The notes beneath the pieces were generated by a model. It worked only from the letters and a program-made list of their open reading frames with translations. It was not told the DNA's origin and made no database searches. Source: Blastobasis lacticolella (lineage: Eukaryota > Arthropoda > Insecta > Lepidoptera > Blastobasidae). From it: a DNA stretch of 64,000 nucleotides. The translations under genes and the position numbers were made by a program. The first letter of the stretch is position 1. Each line of letters opens with the position of its first letter. The stretch covers positions 17,246,001 to 17,310,000 of the forward strand of contig LR990056.1 of NCBI GenBank assembly GCA_905147135.1, read 5' to 3'. Below are positions 26,383-38,290 of this stretch, piece by piece.

Positions 26383-28908
26383 CTATGCTTTGAAGACTCG
26401 TCCTTCCCAGCCCTCCCTTTCCACCAATTTTAAGTTAATACCACCCACTGGAGTGGTGACGATGCCCCGAGGGTCGAAGGCGACGTTGCGAGTCATGCCG
26501 TCAGCCAGTTCCATCCTGTACTTCTTCAGCACGGTTATCATGCCAGCAATTATGTTCATTTTGGCAAACCGCAAACCTGGAAGTAGGGAAATGATTTATT
26601 AATATTCTCTTTGTCAAGTTGTGTCTCTGCAGGAATGCGGGAGACAGAAAGCGATCCTCGCTCTGGGTCATTCCTGTTGCAAAGACTGTCCGTTCAGCGT
26701 GACAATGCTGCTAGCGTTATAGGCACCTTTGCACCGGTGGCTAGGAGTGGCAGATTAAGATCAAATGAAGTTAAAACCTGATACGTGTCTAGTTTTACCT
26801 AGAATACTGCCAGCAACGGAGCGATGTCCAAGCTACTGGTGGTTAGAGCTGCTGAGACGAACCTCTTGACGATATTTGTTATTAAACAATTTATGCACAA
26901 AACAGTACAAAGCTTTGTAGCTTTGGTGGATGCAGCATGGGTATGCATCCCCACAAGGTGGACCGACGACCTGGTAAATATCGTAGGTACCAGCTGGATG
27001 CGGAAAGCACAGGATCGGTCTTTATGGAAATCTCTGGGAGAGGCCCTGGCCCTGGGAGAGGCCCAGCAGTGAGCCTCTTTATATTATTAATTGTGAGTGT
27101 ATGTATTGTCAAGGGCCGGTCACTTAATGCACTTTAAATGTCAGGTGGTAGAGCCCTGTCAAGCCTGAGGAATCAACTTGGGTCAACAATCGCCTTGTCT
27201 ATTTCTGCCGTCAAGCAACAATGTTTGCATTGTTGTGTGTCGGTTTGAAGTATGAGGTAGCCAGCGCAATTAGTGCATGCATTGTAGATGTTAGTCAATT
27301 ACCGCTTTTCATCAGGTGGGCTCTCAGTTTGCTTATTTGTCACTGAGTAGTGAGTATAAAAAATTTCAATATTATCTGATTGTTAATGTTATATGGATGA
27401 ATACATAGAAAATATGACCACAAAAAGCTTTTTTTAATTATAAATTAGACTAGGAAAAAATTCAACCTATCATAATAATGTGCAAGTTCCTTATTATCAT
27501 TTACAAAGCAGTTAATTAAAACAAACTTACCAATACAGATCCTTGGACCTTCACCGAAGGGCATATATGTGAAGGGCTTGATATTGTGCTTGTTTTCAGG
27601 CAGAAATCTTTCTGGCTGGAACAGCTCTGGTTCCGGAAAATGATCAGGATCTCTCTGAAGGTGGTAGACTGGCAGGTGGACCCTCATGCCTTTCTCCAGA
27701 CGCACTCCAGTTGGAAGCACATAGTCTTCCACTACTTCTCGGTTTAACACTCCCAAAACTGGATAAAAACGAAGCGTTTCGTCGATGCAAGCTTGGAGAT
27801 AAGGCAGTTCCTTCACGCATTCATACCCCAGCTTGTTATTATGAGCCTTAAGGTAAGCGTCAACCTCAACTATAGCTTTGGTCTGGGCTTCTGGGTTTTT
27901 AGCGAGCTCATAGAATGCAAAAGCAGCTGTGGTTGATGACGTCTCATACCCCGCAGCGAATAGTGTCAAGCATTGAGCCACGAGCAAGTCGTCGTCAGCT
28001 TTAATATGAATCTTCTTGTCTTCGCCAGTTTTCAAGTTAGTGATACTGTCACCGACGAAATACTCGTTCTTCTTTAAATTTAATAGCATGTCGACGAAGT
28101 CGTTTCTAGCGGACGGCTCGTACTTTCTGGACTTGAAGACGTTGACCATTAGGTTTTGGAAGAACGTATCTACATCTGTCGAGAACGTTTTCTGACCTAT
28201 TCCGTAGAAAATAGCCGGCCATATCGCTCGACCTATCAAACTGAGGCCTCGTCTGTTCGAAATTTGGAAGATCAAATCTCCCATTCTTCGGAAGTCGTTA
28301 TTGTTATCGTCACCCATCACCTTAGTTTCGACGCCAAATATGCAAGACCCAATGCAGTCCATGGTGAACCTCGCAAATAAGTCTCTCATATTGTGGACGT
28401 CCGATTTTTGCACGAGACCGTCAAGAAGCTTCTCGAAGACACGTGTGCAATTGTCCACCAGGTAGAACATGTTCTTCATCTTGGCCGAAGAGAAAAGTGG
28501 CGTCATGTTTTGTCGGACAACCCTCCACCTGTCCCCGAAAGTGAAGAAGAGATTTTGCGTGAAGACTTCCTTATGCGTGTACTTTGCAACCTCACGACTG
28601 CTAAAGTAATAGAAGTCCTTTGTCGTGATCAGCTTTAGCAGTTCCGGGCTCTTGACTATAAGTGCTGGTTCTGTTCCATAGTAAGACCCAACGTAAGGCT
28701 CGTCCGGGAATTTCTGGCATAGCTCCTGGTTCACGTCTCCAATATACCTCCTCAAGAGTATGTAGTCCTTGTAGTTGCCAAATATTGGCACAGGCTTCAC
28801 ATGCGGCACCTTCTGTTTCTCCCAATAGTCGAATTTTCGTTTCGAAATTCGGTAAACGACGTAAAGTAGAAATAACAACAGAGACAGGAGCGCCGTAAAC
28901 ACAGCCAT
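26383..28908 (-). CDS. Cytochrome P450 gene 1 (clan 3, CYP6-like)
   Basis: Exons are 27531-28908 and 26383-26576, joined by a phase-1 intron of 954 bp (donor GTAAGT, acceptor CAG), giving 523 residues, a normal P450 length. A hydrophobic N-terminal anchor (residues 1-20) precedes the linker KRKFDYWEKQKVPHVKPVP, indicating an endoplasmic reticulum monooxygenase using NADPH-P450 reductase. P450 signatures are WRVVR (128-132, helix C), AAGYETSS (318-325, helix I oxygen-activation site), ETLR (377-380, ExxR), PERF (432-435) and FGEGPRICIG (451-460, C458 binding haem). The intron splits the last Gly codon of the haem motif, a position shared with CYP6-type genes. The N-terminal region reminds me of lepidopteran CYP337 proteins, but I cannot confirm the subfamily. 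It is about 98% identical in protein to gene 2. The intron carries LINE and SINE fragments. Substrate unknown; xenobiotic metabolism is plausible. Confidence 0.95.
26625..26765. repeat. Repeat E fragment in P450 gene 1 intron
   Basis: Contains GGCACCTTTGCACCGGTGGC and TGACAATGCTGCTAGCG. Related copies are at 33590-33720 (gene 2 intron) and, more diverged and in the opposite context, at 20250-20365. Probably another LINE 3' end. Confidence 0.5.
26930..27080 (+). repeat. LINE 3' end (endonuclease-reverse transcriptase) in P450 gene 1 intron
   Basis: In frame it encodes RWTDDLVNIVGTSWMRKAQD followed by RSLWKSLGEA, which I recognise as the C-terminal end of a common lepidopteran non-LTR retrotransposon protein. 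Only the tail is present. Confidence 0.7.
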
Positions 28909-30894
28909 GTTTCACGACTTCAAACTAGCACTGGACAGAATTGCAATGTTGTTGTAGCTTTTTGCGTTTAATTTCGAGAAGGTTGGCCATAAGTTTAATA
29001 GAAAAGTGGATAAATATGCAAAATGCAAATGGGGTTAATACGGGGTAAATTATGAAAGAGCTAACTAAAAAGAATTCCTATTTCCGTGTTAGTCTCATTT
29101 TGTGACAGGCACAAATAATTTTAAAAATTATAAGACGACTTTTTCGAAAAAGATTGTTAATACCTTAATTTATTTATTTTGGTACCTACATAAAATTTAT
29201 ATTTCTATTTTACATCGTAAGGCTTATTCTCGTGATATCTTGAGAGGGCCAACCTCAACGTACTTAGTAAATTACTGTTTTTCTTTCATTTTTTTACACC
29301 AGTATTTGTAAGATTAACGTTCCAGTTTCATTCGAAAATCAAGTGTCATGGATGGTCAATTTTAACACCTTCTCACTCGTAAATGACTATGAATTGGAGT
29401 TCATAGAACACTCTCTCAAGTATCGACCGAGTAGCTTTATCTTTTCACTGCTTCTACAAAGTGCATTGATCCTAACAGTTGCCAATAAAAGGTTTTATCT
29501 TGAACATCTACTTATTATGCGTGACAATTTTTCCCTGTTCAATAAGATGTAGTATTATTCGCGTCATGAAAGAAGAGACTTGTCAAATGGCAGTAGAGGG
29601 GATTTCGCGTAGGTAATCGCCTACTAGACAAGTCGAACCACGTGACCCGGCAAGTCTCTTCTCATTTGACACTAGTTGTAACAATTGAATTGAATGCAAG
29701 TGTTGTATGTAATTTACATTACCAGCACTGATAGGTATGGGAAAAATTATTCCTACTACAAAACTAATGTGGAAGGAAGTCCGTTCCTCTTTCTTGTCGA
29801 ACAGTTTTATTGCAGATATTAGGTATATAGGTAATGAAGTTTTTATTTATTAAAAAGGAAAAACTGAACTTAAGAAAATAAGTGTGAACATTCTACGTAA
29901 AGGCGTCAAAGAAAAGAGACCGGTCTAAGCACGATGGCTGGACGTCGTTAAGGATAACATGCGAGCCAACAAATTCATGAAGAAGTGCTGGTTGCCTGGT
30001 TGCTGAAGCACCCAGATTGACAGCGAAGTGAACAAGGAGTGGTCGATTTTTCTTGTCAGGGTAGGCAGAGACCATATCGTTCCACTTGCTATGGTTCCGG
30101 TAGATTTATCTACCTTCTTCTATATTCATCAACCTTTTCATACATGAACGGTTTAGGGTACTCATGACCTAGCCTTTCTTTAAAATATAATTTATTTTAT
30201 CGTGATACGTACATTCTCGGTTTTTCCTTACCGTCCGATATATCTTTGCAAGCTTAAATCTAACACAAGCTATAATTATCAATACCCGTACACTGGCTAT
30301 CTAAAAAGATTGACTACAAAAAATTACAAGGCGTGAACCAGGCGGATTCCTACCACGATAAAATATAGAACTGAATCCTAAAAACAAACTGATTTATGGT
30401 CACCCTAACAAAAAGATAAGTAAAGTAATAATACTCTAAGTTAGGTAAAACTGATGTCATGTTCTAATTGCTTCTAAATCACAAGTATTTATCAAAATTA
30501 CTGTTTGTTTGTTATTGCAGTAGTAGTGCTGTGATTAGAATGAAAATCTGCTGACAACACTAATTTGGGAACCATGATTCCCATCAATTATGGAGTTTTA
30601 TCTTGAACCTTTAATTAAATCCTGTAATACAACTCCGAATTACTTGTAATTACCTGATCTGCGTAATTCTGGATCATGGTCAAGGCGGACAACGGGTTCT
30701 TGCGCGCGAGAGCACAACTGTACGCGCGACAGTAACGCTAAGATGATTATTGTTACTTATAATTCCGGCACTACCTAAAACTCCCAATTTTCTTAAATAC
30801 GTTCGTTGCCTGTGAGCAGGCGCGGATCTAAGGAGGGATCTCCCTTGAGCCCCGACTGACTCACAATCGCCCACGGTTTTATAAGCCAAAAGAA

Positions 30895-32310
30895 CAAAAA
30901 TTCCGAGCTCGCTGCGCTCGCTCAATTATTTTCTTGATTTTATCAATCACTCCAGCTTCTTAGAACAAAAAATTACAAAATTTAGAGCTAACGTCTCTCG
31001 CTAATTCATTTACTTCAGTTTTTTCATTCCCTAAAATTCCGAGCTTGCTGCGCTCGCTCAAATTTTTTTTATACCCCTAAGGTGGCAATCAATATTTCGG
31101 CTTGCCTGATGGTAAGCAGTCACTGCAGCCTATGGACGTTTGCAAATATTCATTATAACAATCACCACAACTTTTAAAAACCATAATGTTAAAAGTTTCG
31201 TGCGCGCTCCGATTGCTCATTCAATAATTTATATTACTTTATTGCCTTTTATTATGTTCAGCATCACACATCAAAATTTAATTTTTTTTTATTGATTTGG
31301 ACATTAAATATCTCTTTCAATCGTCAAAAAGGGGGGTAGGAAAGTAGGAAGGAAACACACAGTGACACGCTGACCGCCCTATGGCCGCAGCAAACCCACC
31401 CCACGCCAACCACGACCGAACCGTCGCCCCCACCCTACTCTATCCTATCCCTACCCTACCGCTACCTTACCCCTACCCTGTCCTACCATTGCCTTAACCC
31501 TTCCCTATCACTACCTTACCCCTACCACAATCTTTCCCCTGCCCTACCACTATCTTACCCCCCCTATCACTATCTTACTGCTATCTTACTCCTACCCTAC
31601 CCTACCCCTACTCTAATTACTACCCTACCCCTACCCAAGCGCAGTCAGGAGACACCATGTGTGGAAGAGGAAGGAAAATTAACGCCGCTTCCAAGGTGGT
31701 TCTCCGTGGGGGAAAGAAACGGCAAGAAACCCACAGAGCCTACGTTAATTCTTTTTTTTTAAACATGTATTATGTACTAATTATCACAGCACCTAGGCTA
31801 AAATGTCAAAAATTTCAAGTTTGCTCCATTCGCTCATTCATTCATTGGTCACACCAGCTTTTAAGACCCAAAATATCATAGATTTCAAGCAGGCGTCACT
31901 CGCTTTCATTGGTTTCAGTTACTTTTCTTGCGCCATGCTCGTTGCGGTCGCTCATTCATTTATTCTATAAGTAACTTTTGTAAAGATTACCCTTTACTGT
32001 TAAGACCCAATATGTCAAAAATGTTGAGCTCGCTCTGCTCATTAATGCTATATTACCCCGACTTTTATGATTCAAAATGTAAAAAATTTCATTTATACGT
32101 TTCAGATACTTTCCTTATCATTTACCTAGCTCGTTGCGGCCACTAATTAATTGAATTGATATTGTGATGGTCACCCGTTGCTGTTAAGACCAAAAATGTC
32201 CAAAATTGCGAGCTCACTCCGCCTACTCATCCTTTCATTTAATACCTAAAACGTCAAAACTGTCGAGCTCGCACCGGTGGCTCATTCATTGATCACTTTT
32301 AAGACCCAAA
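30895..32310. repeat. Degenerate array of GAGCTCGCTGCGCTCGCTC-type units
   Basis: The words GAGCTCGCTGCGCTCGCTCA, GAGCTTGCTGCGCTCGCTC, GAGCTCGCTCTGCTCATT and AAGACCCAAAATGTCAAAA recur at irregular spacing, interrupted by the CCCTA region and a repeat D fragment. It fills most of the spacer between amplicon units 1 and 2. Confidence 0.6.
31417..31640 (+). repeat. Degenerate CCCTA-rich tandem repeat
   Basis: Irregular units such as CTACCCTAC, CTTACCCCTA and CTATCTTAC. It is not the regular TTAGG array of insect telomeres. Confidence 0.8.
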
Positions 32311-32324
32311 ATGTCAAAATCATT

Positions 32325-32585
32325 ACAGCCCATATCGGTCCACTGCTTAACTTAGGGCCTATCCCACGAAAGGGGAGATTATTGCCATAATCTCCATGCG
32401 CTGCAGGCGGGTTGGAGATAGCGGGTTGCTATAAATAATATACAACAATGGAAAACGCTGCTGCCCATTTTCCAGTCTGTAGAGACTCTAGATCTTTTGC
32501 CTCGAAAACATTGTCGCCTGTACGACCACCACGAGTGTAAAGGGTTGGTGCTATCCTACTCGGCCGTGTGGTGTCACACGGCTAA
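32325..32585 (-). repeat. Repeat F
   Basis: Shares AATCTCCATGCGCTGCAGGC, GGAAAACGCTGCTGCCCATT and GCCTCGAAAACATTGTCGCC with the other F copies. It lies just before amplicon unit 2. Confidence 0.7.
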
Positions 32586-33145
32586 ACTACAAGCATAGAT
32601 ATTGTTTTCGGGATTTGATAGCGTAAAATTGAACATATGATCAATTTACGTTTGTGGGAACAATCCTCTTAAAAACTGGCGTGCGTTTGTAAAATGACTC
32701 TTTCAGCTACGTCTCGGAGAGTTTTTGGGCGCTGAAGCAGTGGGATTGTCCCGTTTTAATGACAACATAACCTCAAACCAAACATTTCCTGCTACAGCTC
32801 TTCAGGAATTGGAAAAGACTTATATTTCACACATTATGTGTATAATTCACACATTTTCGATAACATATATGGAAACAAACTGAGAAGAATCGGGAATATA
32901 CGTACACCTCGATATAGACAAATCTTAATGCAATTCCGTCTACATTAATTACGCTTACGATAAGGTTCAAGAAGTCGTATCGATAAATTTAATGATTGCT
33001 TCTACTACAAGTATATACTTTGTAATATGATAGAGTGACGAAACTCATAATAAATAATTATCGTCTATATTTGTTGGTTGAAATTTTTATCGATTTCCCA
33101 GGGACATAAATTAATAAATGGGCTATTTAAAATATTAATACGTAT

Positions 33146-33151
33146 TTTATT
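33146..33151 (-). terminator. Polyadenylation signal of P450 gene 2
   Basis: A minus-strand AATAAA about 195 bases past the stop codon, at the place equivalent to the gene 1 signal. Confidence 0.5.
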
Positions 33152-33345
33152 TGTAAACAAATTATATAAAATCAACATTTAAAAGTCAGTAGTATACAAT
33201 ATTGATAAATCAATAGCAAAAATACATGCCACATATTAAATATAGCAAAACAAGCTACTATAAAGTTCCTTCATATCAATGTCAATAATTAGAATAAAGT
33301 CAACAATACATTTCTTCTCTTCCTTAGACTTCTGTTCAGAAAGTC

Positions 33346-35767
33346 CTAAGCTTTGAAGACCCGTCCTTCCCAGCCCTCTCTTTTCACCAATTTCAAGTTA
33401 ATACCACCCACTGGAGTAGTGACGATGCCCCGAGGGTCAAAAGCGACGTTACGAGTCATGCCGTCAGCCAGTTCCACCCTGTACTTCTTAAGCACCGTGA
33501 TCATGCCAGCCGTTATGTTCATTTTGGCAAACCGCAAACCTGGAAGTGAGGAAATGTTTTATTATTATTCTCTGTCAAGTTGTGTCTTTGCAGAAATGAG
33601 GGAGACAGGAGGCGATCCTCGCTCTGGGCCATTCCTGTTGCAAAGGCTGTCCGTTCAGCGTGGCAATGCTGCTAGCGTTATGGGCACCTTTGCACCGGTG
33701 GCTAGGAGAGCAGTTTAAGATCAAACGAAGTTATAAGAGCTTATGAGACGAACCTCATGGCGATTTATATGTATTTAACACTTTTGCACAAAATAGTACA
33801 AAGCTTAGTGGACGCAGCGTGGGTATGCATCCCACTAGGTGGACCGAAGACCTGGTAAAGATCGCAGGTACCCGCTGGATGCGAAAAGCACAGGACCGGT
33901 CTTTATGGAAATCTCTGGGAGAGGCCTATGCCCAGCAGTGGGCCTCTTCAGATTATTAATTGTGAATGTATATATTGTCAAGGGCCGGTCACTGAATGCA
34001 CCTTGAATGTCAGATGTCAATGATCAGGTGGTAGAAACCTGTCAAGCCTGAAGAATCTACTTGGATCAACAATCGCCCAATCTATTTGTTGCACTAAGCA
34101 ACAATGTTTGCATTGTTTGTTCGCAATCAGTGCATGTATTGTAGATGTTAGTACGTTACCGCTTTTCATCAGGTGGGATCTCTGTCTGCTTGTTTGTCAC
34201 AATTTTCTTTGAATATTCAATATATTTAGCTTTTTTTTAATATTATATAGATGAATACATAGAAAATATGGCCAAAAAAAGCTTTTTTTATTAACAGTAA
34301 TATTGAGACAAAATACAACCTAACATAATAATGGGCAAGCTAGTATTTTTTAATATAATTTACAAAGCAGTTAATACAAACAAACTTACCTATACAAATC
34401 CTTGGACCTTCACCGAAGGGCATGTATGTGAAGGGCTTGATATTGTGCTTATTTTCAGGTAGAAACCTTTCTGGCTGAAACAGCTCTGGTTCCGGAAAAT
34501 GGTCTGGGTCTCTCTGAAGGTGGTAGACTGGCAGGTGGACCCTCATGCCTTTCTCCAGACGCACTCCGGTTGGGAGCACATAGTCTTCCACCACTTCTCG
34601 GTTTATCACTCCCAAAACTGGATAAAAACGAAGCGTTTCGTCGATGCAAGCTTGGAGATACGGCAGTTCCTTCACGCATTCGTACCCCAGCTTGTTATTA
34701 TGAGCTTTAAGGTAAGTATCAACCTCAGCTATAGCTTTGGTCTGGGCTTCTGGGTTTTTAGCGAGCTCGTAGAATGCAAAAGCAGCTGTGGTTGATGACG
34801 TCTCATACCCCGCAGCGAATAGTGCCAAGCATTGAGCAACCAGCAAGTCATCGTCAGCTTTTATATGAATCTTCTTATCATCGCCAGTTTTCAAGTTAGT
34901 GATACTGTCCCCAACGATATACTCGTTCTTCTTCAAATTTAATAGCATGTCGACGAAGTCGTTTCTAGCGGACGGCTCGTACTTTCTGGACTTGAAGACG
35001 TTGACCATTAGGTTTTGGAAGAACGTGTCTACATCTGTCGAGAACGTTTTCTGACCTATTCCGTAGAAAATAGCCGGCCATATCGCTCGACCTATCAAAC
35101 TGAGGCCTCGTCTGTTCGAAATTTGGAAGATCAAATCTCCCATTCTTCGGAAGTCGTTATTCTTATCGTCACCCATCACCTTAGTTTCGACGCCAAATAT
35201 GCAAGACCCAATGCAGTCCATGGTGAACCTCGCAAATAAGTCTCTCATATTGTGGACGTCCGATTTTTGCACGAGACCGTCAAGAAGCTTCTCGAAGACA
35301 CGTGTGCAATTGTCCACCAGGTAGAACATGTTCTTCATCTTGGCCGAAGAGAAAAGTGGCGTCATATTTTGTCGGACAACCCTCCATCTGTCCCCGAAAG
35401 TGAAAAAGAGATTTTGCGTGAAGACTTCCTTATGCGTGTACTTTGCAACCTCACGACTGCTAAAGTAATAGAAGTCCTTTGTCGTGATCAGCTTTAGCAG
35501 TTCCGGGCTCTTGACTATAAGTGCTGGTTCTGTCCCATAGTAAGACCCAACGTAAGGCTCGTCCGGGAATTTCTGGCATAGCTCCTGGTTCACGTCTCCA
35601 ATATACCTCCTCAAGAGTATGTAGTCCTTGTAGTTGCCAAAGATTGGCACAGGCTTCACATGCGGCACCTTCTGTTTCTCCCAATAGTCGAATTTTCGTT
35701 TCGAAATTCGGTAAATGACGTAAAGTAGAAATAACAACAGAGACAGGAGCGCCGTAAACACAGCCAT
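33346..35767 (-). CDS. Cytochrome P450 gene 2 (clan 3, CYP6-like), recent paralogue of gene 1
   Basis: Exons are 34390-35767 and 33346-33539, with a phase-1 intron of 850 bp, giving 523 residues in the same structure as gene 1. All P450 signatures are intact: WRVVR, AAGYETSS, ETLR, PERF and FGEGPRICIG. Visible differences from gene 1 are few: V18I, N202K, F284I, E296D, T315A, V347A, A351T and L388I in exon 1, and three in exon 2 (Ile to Thr, Met to Val, Glu to Lys). L388I lies in the region after the ExxR motif that forms substrate recognition site 5 in P450s, and T315A is just before helix I's acidic-Thr pair. The whole surrounding unit is duplicated with gene 1. Both copies look functional; differing substrate preference is possible but untested. 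Confidence 0.95.
33805..33955 (+). repeat. LINE 3' end in P450 gene 2 intron
   Basis: Orthologous fragment to the gene 1 intron copy, better preserved at GGCCTATGCCCAGCAGTGGG. Confidence 0.7.
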
Positions 35768-37111
35768 GTTTCACGACTTCAAACTAGCACTGGACAGAAA
35801 TGCAATGTTGTTGGAGCTTTTTGCGTTTAATTTCAAAAAGGTTGGCCATAAGTTTGATAGAAAAGCGGTCAAATATGCTAAATGCAAATGGGGTTAATTA
35901 TGCAAGTGTTCACTAAAAATACTTCCCACTACCTTGTTAGTCTTAGCGATTTGCACAAACAATTTTAAACCTATTAGATAACTGTTACGAAAAAGATTAA
36001 TTTATTATAGTACCCACATCAAATTTTGTGTTTCTTTTTTACATCATAAGGCTTATTCTCGGGATATCTTGAGAGGGCTAACCCTAACGTACTCAGTCTT
36101 GTGGTTTTCTTTTGTCAGTATTTGTAACTTTTCTAAGATTAATGTTCCAGATTAATTCGAAAATCAAGTGATGGATGGTCAATGTAAACACCTTCTTACT
36201 CGTAAATTGCCACTTCACGGCTGCTAGACAAATAGGAGTCCATAAAACACTTGTCTCAAGTATCGATCGATTAGCTTTATCTTTTCACTGCTTCTACAAA
36301 GTGCAACAATCCTAACAGTTCCCAATAAAAGGTTTTATCTTAAACAATTAGTTTTGGTGGGGTGACAATTTTTTCAATTGTTCCCTGTACATAAGTTATG
36401 TTACCAGCTTGTATGGGATATTTATTCTTAGTACAAAAGTGATCGGAAGGAAGTCCGTTCCTCTTTCTTATCCGCTAGTTTTATTATAGGTACCGAAGCT
36501 TATCATTTATTAAAATTAATGAAGTTATAAATAACAGGAAAAAAACAACAATTTATTTGAAAAAATGTGAACATTTCACATAAAGTCGTCAGAGAAAAGA
36601 GGCCGTTCTAAGAACGGCTTGTCGTTAATTTCACGACAGAGCGAAGTGGATAGATAGATTGATAAATACTTTATTGCTCATAAAACATAACAATACCAAT
36701 CACCGACAAGGAGAAGTAGGAAAGTAGACCCTGAACCCTCACGCACCACGTGCGAGCGCAACCGGGATTGTCGCCAGGTTGATGATGATGAGGTTCCATA
36801 AAGTAATGCTTTTTTCCCGTAAGGATAGACCAAGACCATATCGTTCCACTTGCAATGGTTCTGATAGATTTCTCTCACTTCTTCCACATTCATAAACCTT
36901 TTAACCTAACCATTCTTTAAAATGACAGTTTTTTTATCATAATACGTACATTACATACGTCTCGATTTTCTTTTTCCATCCGATTTATCCTTTCAATCTT
37001 ACACAAGCTTAAATTATTACTACCCGTACAGTGCCTATCTAAATTGATTGCCTATCGAAATTTCCAAAGTGCTGATAAAAAAACCAGGCGGATTCCTCAA
37101 GCTTAGAATCC

Positions 37112-37380
37112 TCATCATCATCACAGCCCGTAACAATTCACTGCAGGACTTAGGGCGTCTCCCACAATAGGGGAGGTAATTTCCATAATCTCCACGCTTG
37201 GCAGGCGGGTTGGAGATCGCATTGTTGTAAATATTAAGATGGAAAACGCTGCTGCCCATTTTCCAGTCTACGGCGACTAGAAGTTTTGCCTCGAAAACAT
37301 TAGTCAACTTGTACGACACCCACAAGTGTAAGGGGTTGGTGTTATTCTAGTCTGCTGGACACCACACGGCCGTATTAGAA
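37112..37380 (-). mobile_element. Repeat F insertion with 10-bp target duplication
   Basis: Flanked by CTTAGAATCC at 37102-37111 and 37381-37390. The left edge is a TCATCATCATCA run (a tail on the minus strand). The body has CACTGCAGGACTTAGGGCG and GGAAAACGCTGCTGCCCATT. Unit 1 lacks it. A long target duplication and a simple-repeat tail fit retroposition. Confidence 0.75.
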
Positions 37381-38035
37381 CTTAGAATCCTACCACAGCA
37401 AAATATAAAACTGTATCCCAACAACAAACATATTTATGGTCACCCTAACATAAAGATAAACACTTAAGTAATAATGTTCGAGGTTAATAATGTCATGTTC
37501 TAATTGCTTCTAAATCACGAGCAGTTATCAAAATTACTGTTTGTTTGTTATTGTAGTAGTAGTGCTGTGATTAGAATGAAAATCTGCTGACAACACTAAT
37601 ATGGGAACCATGATTCCCATCAATTTTGGAGTCTCATCTTGAACCTTTGATTAATACCGGTAATACCACACCGAATTACCTGTAATTACCTGATCTGCGT
37701 AATTCTGGATCATGGTCAAGGCGGACCCTGGGCACTCGCGCGTAAGAGCACAACTGTTACCGTAACGCCAAGATGATTTTTGTTACTTATGATTCCAGGA
37801 ATACCTAACACTCTCCATTTCCTTACATTCATTCGTTACCCGCGAGTGTATTCCCTGTTCCTTATAATCTAGATGCCTTCATGGCTAAAGTGAATAGGCT
37901 GTTTCTAGACAGGTATGTTCCATCTTCGGCGGCATCGTCACTTACCACCAGGTGAGATGGAGATCAAATGCCTGGCTGGTATAATGAAAAAAAAATTAAT
38001 ATGTTTTCATAATTTACATAGGCGATATGATAAAG

Positions 38036-38290
38036 CGGAATTGGTCTAGTGGCAGCGTTTTGAAGACCGATAACCAAGGTTAAGCAACGCTCGCAAAATT
38101 CGGCAACTGGATGGGTGACTCTCGTACTTTAAGGCTTGTCGAACTTCAGCACCGCAACGACTTCTTGTCTCGTTAGATCTGCCTCCTAATACCATTGGCG
38201 AAGCGTGGTTGACCAAGGTCTTCCGCTATGAAACCTATAATTGTTTGAACCATTGGTATTGGCTAACCCGTGATATAGACCTACAGGACC
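38036..38290 (+). repeat. 5S rRNA-like/tRNA-like repeat, not a functional 5S gene
   Basis: 38067-38119 resembles the internal promoter region of 5S rRNA: CCGATAACCAAGGTTAAGCA, then CTGGATGGGTGAC. Just upstream lies TTGGTCTAGTGGC, a tRNA A-box-like word. The rest of the 5S sequence is absent, and the downstream part is unfamiliar. I read it as a single SINE-like element driven by a chimeric Pol III promoter. Confidence 0.5.

Larger units (their letters stand above)
25460..30820. repeat. Amplicon unit 1 (contains P450 gene 1)
   Basis: This stretch aligns collinearly with 32590-37850, including 3' flank, intron, coding exons, promoter region and distal upstream DNA, with scattered indels. Unit 1 alone has about 150 extra bases near 29545-29690 carrying short inverted copies of a 16-base segment around AGAGACTTGTC. 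Confidence 0.85.
32590..37850. repeat. Amplicon unit 2 (contains P450 gene 2)
   Basis: Collinear copy of 25460-30820. Unit 2 alone carries a repeat F insertion at 37112-37380 and an unrelated insert near 36650-36780. The two units are separated by about 1.8 kb of low-complexity DNA, so they are not directly abutting. Confidence 0.85.

Noticed and set aside
26824..27072. 82-residue plus-strand gene in the P450 gene 1 intron
   Set aside because: The C-terminal half is the tail of a LINE reverse-transcriptase protein, and the N-terminal half is intronic.
31417..31640. Telomere-like repeat
   Set aside because: The units are irregular CCCTA/CCTAC variants, unlike a regular TTAGG array, and the tract is internal.
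33835..37325. Small frames antisense to or beside P450 genes (for example 35015-35239 and 35252-35497)
   Set aside because: They are shadows of the P450 exons on the other strand and recur identically in the paired gene.
38067..38119. Functional 5S rRNA gene
   Set aside because: Only the internal promoter region is similar; the first 40 bases and the 3' third of 5S are missing.
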